Positions 6,608 through 10,555 of a DNA stretch of 10,555 nt are shown piece by piece (positions within the stretch are counted from its first letter, which is position 1; each line of letters begins with the position of its first letter). The stretch is taken from assembly GCA_013151975.1 (NCBI GenBank), contig JAADHG010000251.1, positions 1 through 10,555 of the forward strand, given 5' to 3'. The position numbers and the translations under genes are program-made. This DNA comes from Chlorobiota bacterium. GTDB taxonomy: Bacteria > Bacteroidota > Bacteroidia > Flavobacteriales > Flavobacteriaceae. The notes under the pieces were generated by a model. That model was not told where the DNA came from and made no database searches. It saw only the letters and a program-made list of their open reading frames with translations.

Positions 6608-7891
6608 CTATTTTAAATCATTCAACCTTATAGTAACTGCATTCTTGTGTGCTTGAAATCCTTCTGCTTCAGCCATTAGTTCTATAGTACTTCCTATATT
6701 AATCAATCCTTCCTTCGATATTTTTTGAAAGGTTATACTCTTTTGAAAGCTATCTAAATTCACACCTGAATAAGCCTTACAAAACCCATTAGTTGGCAGC
6801 GTATGGTTGGTTCCTGATGCGTAATCTCCTGCGCTTTCTGGTGTGTAATTACCAATAAATACAGAACCTGCATTTATAATACCATTCACATAAAACGTAC
6901 TATTCTCAGTACAGATAATAAAATGTTCTGGCCCATATTCATTTATTAATTCGAGCGCAGTTACATCATTCTCTACATAAATTAGTTTCGAGTTGGCTAT
7001 AGCTTTTTCTGCAATATCTTTCCGTGGCAAAACTTGTATCTGCATGTCGATTTCTTGCTGAACATTCGTAATGAGTTCTTTTGAAGTGGATACCAGAATA
7101 ACTTGACTATCTATACCATGTTCGGCTTGACTTAATAAATCGGATGCTACATACGTAGCATTTGCCGAATCATCTGCAACGACAAGTAATTCGCTAGGAC
7201 CTGCAGGCATATCTATTGCTACTCCGTATTTTGTTGCAAGTTGTTTTGCAACCGTTACAAATTGATTTCCCGGACCAAATATTTTATAAACTTTTGGAAT
7301 AGTTATAGTGCCAAATGTTAATGCTGAGATAGCTTGTATCCCTCCAACTTTAATTATTTTGGTTACACCACAAAGCTGTGCCGTATATAAAATTTCACTA
7401 GCAACTTTACCCTCAGTATTTGGAGGTGTGCACAGTATAATTTCTTTGCAGCCCGCAATTTGTGCCGGAATAGCAAGCATTAAAACCGTTGAGAACAAAG
7501 GCGCAGTTCCTCCTGGAATATATAATCCAATTTTTTCTATTGGTCGTTTTTCTTGCCAACACTGTACTCCCTTAGAAGTTTCTACTTCCACTCTAGCTGT
7601 TTTTTGGGCATTATGAAAGACCTCAATGTTTTGCTTTGCAATATTGATAGCTTCTTTTAGCTCTTGAGAAATATTTTTAGAAGCCTCTTGCACTTCAGTT
7701 TTTGTGACGAGATTATTTTTCAATATCACACCATCAAATATTGATGTGTATTTTGAAATGGCAACATCACCGTGTTGCTCTACATCTTTAAATATTTGAG
7801 TGACTGTACTCTCTATGTCTTCAACCGATTGTGTTGGACGCTGCAACAAAACAGACCAAGTTTCCTTTTTTGGATTTATTATTGATTCCAT
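6608..7891 (-). CDS. hisD: Histidinol dehydrogenase
   Basis: A 427-residue zinc enzyme carrying out the last two oxidations, L-histidinol to histidinal to L-histidine, with NAD+. The zinc ligands are visible: Q255 and H258 in LLSQAEHG (252-259), D356 in AGDYASGTNHTLPT (354-367) and H415 in EGFQAHKNAV (410-419). The catalytic pair E322-H323 lies in YGPEHF (319-324). NAD-binding motifs include GLYIPGGTAPLFSTVLM (122-138) and KIFGPGNQFVTVAK (203-216), and DMPAGPSELLV (227-237) is strongly conserved. All key residues sit four positions before their E. coli equivalents, so the length is normal. It begins one base after the hisG stop codon. Confidence 0.98.
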   Translation of the reverse strand: MESIINPKKETWSVLLQRPTQSVEDIESTVTQIFKDVEQHGDVAISKYTSIFDGVILKNNLVTKTEVQEASKNISQELKEAINIAKQNIEVFHNAQKTARVEVETSKGVQCWQEKRPIEKIGLYIPGGTAPLFSTVLMLAIPAQIAGCKEIILCTPPNTEGKVASEILYTAQLCGVTKIIKVGGIQAISALTFGTITIPKVYKIFGPGNQFVTVAKQLATKYGVAIDMPAGPSELLVVADDSANATYVASDLLSQAEHGIDSQVILVSTSKELITNVQQEIDMQIQVLPRKDIAEKAIANSKLIYVENDVTALELINEYGPEHFIICTENSTFYVNGIINAGSVFIGNYTPESAGDYASGTNHTLPTNGFCKAYSGVNLDSFQKSITFQKISKEGLINIGSTIELMAEAEGFQAHKNAVTIRLNDLK

Positions 7892-7892
7892 A

Positions 7893-8750
7893 TTAAATAA
7901 CCATTTTTTCTATAGGACAAACAAGAATGCCTTGTGCACCTTTTAATTTTAATTCATCAATGATTTCCCAAAATTGATTTTTGTTTATTACTGAATGTAC
8001 AGAGCTCCACCCCTTTTCAGCTAGTGGTAAAACCGTTGGGCTTCTCATTCCCGGAAGTACATTAATAATCGCTTTTAATTTATCATTAGGAGCGTTTAAT
8101 AAAATATACTTTGAATTTCTTCCCTTTAAAACCGATTTAATTCGGAATTGAATTCTACTTAGAATCTCTTGATTATCACTTGATATTTTAGGAGACACCG
8201 CCAAAACTGCTTCAGATTTAAGAATAATATTTTCTTCTTTCAAATTATTCTTAAATAATGTGCTCCCACTAGATACAATATCAACAATGGCATCGGCAAG
8301 CCCAATATTAGGAGCTATTTCTACCGAACCATTGATAATGTGAAGGTTTGCACTAACATTATTCTCTTCTAGAAATTTGCAAACTGTGTTTGGATAGGAC
8401 GTTGCAATTTGTTTACCCTCTAAATCTTTAATGCTAGTATATGCCATTGTTTTGGGTACAGCAACAGAAACTCTACATCTTGAAAATCCAAGTTTTTCAA
8501 TAGTGTTTATATCATTTCCTTTTTCTATAAGAATATTTTCGCCAATAATTGCGGCATCAACAACACCATCTCTGAGGTATTGTGGTATATCGCCATTTCT
8601 TAAATAAAAGACCTCCAAAGGAAAATTCTTGGCAGAGGCTTTAAGTTGGTCTTTCCCGTTATCTATAGATATTCCTATATCTCTTAGGAGTTTCATAGAA
8701 TCGTCGTGCAATCGACCTGATTTTTGAACTGCAATTTTTAATTTACTCAT
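7893..8750 (-). CDS. hisG: ATP phosphoribosyltransferase, long form with regulatory domain
   Basis: A 285-residue enzyme for the committed step, joining ATP and PRPP to give phosphoribosyl-ATP. The N-terminal KIAVQKSGRLHDDS (5-18) and the PRPP-binding block DAIVDIVSSGSTLF (153-166) identify HisG. The protein is the long form: residues from about 210 to the end (including LPGMRSPTVLPLAEKGW, 232-248) make the C-terminal HisG_C domain. In this form that domain binds histidine and gives feedback inhibition, and no HisZ partner is needed. The gene is the first structural gene of the operon, downstream of a His-codon attenuator. Its ATG has no visible Shine-Dalgarno sequence; a small CCCG/CGGG hairpin ends six bases before it. 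Confidence 0.98.
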   Translation of the reverse strand: MSKLKIAVQKSGRLHDDSMKLLRDIGISIDNGKDQLKASAKNFPLEVFYLRNGDIPQYLRDGVVDAAIIGENILIEKGNDINTIEKLGFSRCRVSVAVPKTMAYTSIKDLEGKQIATSYPNTVCKFLEENNVSANLHIINGSVEIAPNIGLADAIVDIVSSGSTLFKNNLKEENIILKSEAVLAVSPKISSDNQEILSRIQFRIKSVLKGRNSKYILLNAPNDKLKAIINVLPGMRSPTVLPLAEKGWSSVHSVINKNQFWEIIDELKLKGAQGILVCPIEKMVI

Positions 8751-8756
8751 ATTGTG

Positions 8757-8770
8757 CCCGAGAAAGCGGG
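8757..8770 (-). promoter_or_regulatory. Small GC hairpin directly upstream of the hisG start
   Basis: In the mRNA, CCCG and CGGG pair around the loop CTTTCT (8770-8757), leaving CACAAT before the hisG ATG. The stem is only four pairs, but all are G-C in a very AT-rich leader, and it lies where a ribosome would bind. It may be the remains of a CCCGCTTT..GGG type intergenic repeat or may modulate translation. A comparable hairpin lies five bases before hisA. Confidence 0.35.
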
Positions 8771-8783
8771 TATCTTTAATTGT

Positions 8784-8796
8784 GTTTGAGTAAATC
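8784..8796 (-). promoter_or_regulatory. 13-base exact complement of the attenuator stem, between terminator and hisG
   Basis: The mRNA sequence GATTTACTCAAAC at 8796-8784 is the perfect reverse complement of GTTTGAGTAAATC at 8855-8843, which forms part of the 5' arm and the loop of the attenuator terminator. It lies beyond the terminator T-run, so it exists only in read-through transcripts. It could lock the leader in a non-terminator fold or act in mRNA stability. The exact match is directly visible; any function is inferred. Confidence 0.5.
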
Positions 8797-8825
8797 TTGT
8801 TGGTGAAGAATTTCTACCTATGCAG

Positions 8826-8862
8826 AAATAAAAAACCCGCTTGATTTACTCAAACGGGTTTT
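8826..8862 (-). terminator. Intrinsic terminator of the his attenuator
   Basis: In the transcript, AAAACCCG (8862-8855) pairs with CGGGTTTT (8839-8832), and TTTGA (8854-8850) pairs with TCAAG (8844-8840) including one G-U pair, around the loop GTAAA. This gives a 13-pair hairpin that runs directly into TTTTTTATTT (8835-8826). It stands between the leader peptide and hisG, about 75 bases before the hisG ATG. Its position, its strong stem and its alternative pairing with the leader-peptide coding sequence identify it as a transcription attenuator rather than a simple gene end. Confidence 0.9.
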
Positions 8863-8907
8863 AAAATATATTAGTTTTTATTCAATACATCTTCAGCCTG
8901 CTTGAGT
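8848..8907 (-). promoter_or_regulatory. Predicted antiterminator pairing of the his leader
   Basis: ACTCAAGCAGG in the leader-peptide coding sequence (8907-8897) can pair with CCCGTTTGAGT in the terminator 5' arm (8858-8848). Ten of eleven positions pair, with one G-U and one A-C mismatch, around a 38-base loop. This pairing and the terminator cannot coexist. The upstream arm begins six bases after the last His codon: a ribosome stalled on the early His codons leaves it free, whereas one reaching the TGA (8895-8893) covers it and lets the terminator form. The arm also sits in the loop and 3' side of a small CTTGC/GCAGG hairpin (8912-8897), which could present ACTCAA for pairing. Confidence 0.75.
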
Positions 8908-8949
8908 GCAAGTATGAAAATGATGATGATGTAATTGAATAAAATTCAT
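8893..8949 (-). CDS. hisL: Histidine operon leader peptide
   Basis: An 18-codon reading frame, MNFIQLHHHHFHTCTQAG, followed by TGA. Residues 7-10 and 12 are histidine, all encoded by CAT, giving five His codons in six. It lies in the 265-base region before hisG on the same strand, and its ATG follows an A-rich stretch (AGATAAAAAAACAAA) typical of flavobacterial leaders. Position and composition are those of an attenuator leader peptide: when charged tRNA-His is scarce, ribosomes should stall on the CAT run and change folding of the downstream RNA. The peptide itself is unlikely to have another function. Its 3' half overlaps the predicted antiterminator arm. Confidence 0.9.
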   Translation of the reverse strand: MNFIQLHHHHFHTCTQAG

Positions 8950-8967
8950 TTTGTTTTTTTATCTGTA

Positions 8968-8975
8968 CAAATGTT
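8968..8975 (-). promoter_or_regulatory. Possible -7 promoter element for the his operon
   Basis: The minus strand reads AACATTTG, one mismatch from the Bacteroidota -7 consensus TAnnTTTG, about 20 bases before the leader-peptide ATG. A clear -33 TTTG at the usual spacing is not present: one TTTG lies too far upstream and an ATTG lies too close. A promoter must exist somewhere between the SPFH gene and the leader peptide if the attenuator is to act on its own transcript, but this exact assignment is weak. Confidence 0.3.
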
Positions 8976-9015
8976 CAGAATTAAAAATTACAATTCCTAA
9001 TATTTTCAAATAAAT

Positions 9016-9831
9016 TTAATTATTTCCTAGAATTATTGGCATTCCATCTTTACCTGATCCTATAATAACTACTTTACTGTTAGGAGATTCTGCTAACTTG
9101 AGGGTCGCTTCTATCCCTTTGTCCTGAAGGATCTTATCTGTAAGTGATGCACTTAAAATACGGTTTGCATCTGCTTTACCTTGCGCTTCAATACGTACTT
9201 TTTGAGCTTCTTTATCGGCAGTAATCAATCTGAATTCATATTCCAAACTTTCCTGCTCTTGCTTTAATTTACGTTCAATCGCATCTTTAATTGTGTTAGG
9301 TAACGTTACATCTCTAACCAAAATCTCGTTAAGTTGTACGAATTGCTTCTCAACAATTTTTTTGGTTTCTTCAAAAATTTCTTCTTGAATCACATCACGT
9401 TTACTAGAATACAATTGCTCGGGAGTATAGCGCCCTACTACACTACGTGCAGCACTGCGAATAGCTGGTTGCAATACTCTTGACACATAATTTTGTCCTT
9501 TTTCTTGATGTAATTTTCCTAAGTTCGAAAAATCTGGTTGAAACCAAGCGGATGCTTCTAATTTAATTTCCAAACCGTTTGAAGACAATACTTGCATGTT
9601 TTCAAAAATTTCTTGTTGTCTTACTTCGTAAACAAACACTTTATTCCACGGAGCAACTATATGAAACCCTTCTCCCATTGCTGGTTCGTCAGTTACGACA
9701 CCTCCATCAAAAGTTTTGTACAATACGCCTGCTTGTCCTGAATCAATAGTTATTGCCGATTTTGAAAATAATACAATTAAGACAATAAAAATTATGATTA
9801 TTGGCAATGCAATTTTTGGTAATTTTTCCAT
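9016..9831 (-). CDS. SPFH/prohibitin-family membrane protein
   Basis: A 271-residue membrane-anchored protein of the SPFH (stomatin/prohibitin/flotillin/HflK-C) group, prohibitin-like. From the chosen start, residues 8-23 form one hydrophobic segment (ALPIIIIFIVLIVLFS), probably an uncleaved N-terminal anchor. The SPFH domain follows at about 25-185, with GQAGVLYKTFDGGV (32-45), GEGFHIVAPW (53-62) and RDVTLPNTIKDAIERKL (173-189). An alanine/glutamate/lysine-rich helical stretch to about residue 226 is likely coiled coil for ring assembly. Such proteins organise membrane domains or regulate membrane proteases, but no specific partner can be read here. The frame also opens at an ATG at 9861, which would overlap the preceding gene by 14 bases. 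The ATG at 9831 (MEKLPKIALP) is preferred because it fits the family better. It is probably cotranscribed with the gene before it. Confidence 0.88.
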   Translation of the reverse strand: MEKLPKIALPIIIIFIVLIVLFSKSAITIDSGQAGVLYKTFDGGVVTDEPAMGEGFHIVAPWNKVFVYEVRQQEIFENMQVLSSNGLEIKLEASAWFQPDFSNLGKLHQEKGQNYVSRVLQPAIRSAARSVVGRYTPEQLYSSKRDVIQEEIFEETKKIVEKQFVQLNEILVRDVTLPNTIKDAIERKLKQEQESLEYEFRLITADKEAQKVRIEAQGKADANRILSASLTDKILQDKGIEATLKLAESPNSKVVIIGSGKDGMPIILGNN

Positions 9832-9847
9832 TATATATTTATTTTGG

Positions 9848-10546
9848 TTAAATGAGTCCATTATATTTTCTTAAAAACCACTCTACTGCTAGACTCAATG
9901 CAATAAGTGCTAATAGATATTTGAAGTCAATCAAAGGTACAACATTTTTACTACTCTTTTGTACTGTTTTAAAGCGTGAATCACTTAATAAATCACTAAT
10001 TAAAGAGGTCGTGTTAGCAATAAAATACGCTGTGCCTAAACTATTAGTAGCTAGATGTTGCAACTTTGTTACATTAGCATTTAAAAATTGTTGTTCTACA
10101 TTGTAGTCTAAAATTTTAATATGCCCAGATTGGGTTACTTCTCCATTATTTGCGTTAACTGTAAAATTGTATTCTCCAGACGCGAAATTACCTAAATCTA
10201 CTTGATAATTATTTTGTTTTAAAATAAACGGAAGTATGGTTTCATTGCCAGAATTAGTTTCTCGCAAAACAATGCTTATGCGAGCTCTAGCATCAAACTC
10301 ATAATTCTTATTAAAAAATTGAGCCAATATTTTTATATCGCCATTACCATTATAAAAAGATTCATATTCTAAATTTAAACGGCTTCTTTTTTTGTTCATT
10401 GCCAAATATTGCACAAGCTTTCCTATAAAATTATCAAATTGCTGAAACGATTTATTATTAAGGTAACTTTGCGCTCTCCACTTCCATATATCTTCTCCGA
10501 TAAGTAATACTTCCCTCCTGTCATTATTTTCAAAAGTAACTAGCAA
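9848..10546 (-). CDS. C-terminal part of a putative VWA/BatA-like membrane protein, apparently frameshifted at the window edge
   Basis: A 232-codon open frame with no good start: it opens with TTG at 10546, three codons after an in-frame TAA (10555-10553). The block EVLLIGEDIWKWRAQSY, then FDNFIGKLVQYLA, and a final membrane segment (about residues 205-226) ending EWFLRKYNGLI resemble, from memory, the C-terminal third of long flavobacterial membrane proteins annotated as VWA-domain proteins. The middle contains beta-rich, Ig-like sequence, probably outside the cytoplasm. The frame at the edge can be continued by removing one T from a TTTT run (10535-10532), which suggests a one-base frameshift or a sequencing error. 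Function is unknown. It precedes the SPFH gene by 16 bases. Confidence 0.55.
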   Translation of the reverse strand: MLVTFENNDRREVLLIGEDIWKWRAQSYLNNKSFQQFDNFIGKLVQYLAMNKKRSRLNLEYESFYNGNGDIKILAQFFNKNYEFDARARISIVLRETNSGNETILPFILKQNNYQVDLGNFASGEYNFTVNANNGEVTQSGHIKILDYNVEQQFLNANVTKLQHLATNSLGTAYFIANTTSLISDLLSDSRFKTVQKSSKNVVPLIDFKYLLALIALSLAVEWFLRKYNGLI

Positions 10547-10555
10547 GTAGATTTA

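Noticed and set aside
8810..8829. Small inverted repeat ATTTCT/AGAAAT just after the attenuator.
   Set aside because: Six mostly A-T pairs with an eight-base loop are weak and expected by chance in AT-rich DNA; no role is needed to explain the switch.
9832..9861. Upstream ATG of the SPFH gene at 9861.
   Set aside because: It would overlap the preceding gene by 14 bases and add a polar stretch (MDSFNQNKYI) before the membrane anchor. The ATG at 9831 is more plausible, though the longer form cannot be excluded.
2365..10106. Several plus-strand open frames of 61-102 codons within the his genes and the right-edge gene (for example 7308-7616 and 9852-10106).
   Set aside because: They lie fully or almost fully opposite strongly supported minus-strand genes, have no recognisable family motifs, and are expected by-products of the AT-rich coding sequence.
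1..10555. Defence system, CRISPR array, prophage, insertion sequence or biosynthetic novelty hidden in the window.
   Set aside because: No direct-repeat array, transposase, integrase, phage or effector genes are visible; nearly all sequence is accounted for by housekeeping genes, the leader region and short repeats.

Overview
The window is AT-rich chromosomal DNA from a member of the Bacteroidota, most likely the Flavobacteriaceae. Three things point there: the gene order hisG-D-C-B-H-A-F-IE with a bifunctional HisB and a fused HisIE, genes with A-rich leaders and no clear Shine-Dalgarno sequence, and scattered short palindromic repeats of a type common between flavobacterial genes. Every recognised gene lies on the minus strand, so the window is best read from right to left.

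Layout in the direction of transcription: (1) 10555-9848, the C-terminal third of a membrane protein resembling flavobacterial VWA/BatA-type proteins, apparently frameshifted close to the window edge. (2) 9831-9016, an SPFH/prohibitin-family membrane protein. (3) 9015-8751, a 265-base leader region. It encodes an 18-residue peptide with five His codons among six consecutive codons, followed by a matching antiterminator arm and an intrinsic terminator. This is a textbook-like histidine attenuator. (4) 8750-1606, the complete histidine operon hisG, hisD, hisC, hisB, hisH, hisA, hisF, hisIE, with many junctions overlapping or only 1-2 bases apart. (5) 1573-782, a divergent TruA-family pseudouridine synthase. 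(6) 744-67, a DUF2461-family protein. The last 66 bases contain another repeat element.

The eight his genes supply all the enzymatic steps from PRPP and ATP to L-histidine. Control appears two-layered: attenuation by charged tRNA-His at the leader, and allosteric feedback on HisG, which is the long form with a C-terminal regulatory domain. Because TruA (HisT) modification of tRNA-His is needed for normal his attenuation in enterobacteria, a TruA-like gene directly behind an attenuated his operon suggests a possible regulatory link.

The observations most worth following up are: the attenuator and an extra 13-base exact complement beyond its terminator; a 36-base repeat element inserted in frame inside hisA; hairpins placed directly in front of the hisG and hisA start codons; the TruA-like gene next to hisIE; and a probable one-base frameshift at the right edge. 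No CRISPR array, tRNA, rRNA, transposase or defence system was seen.
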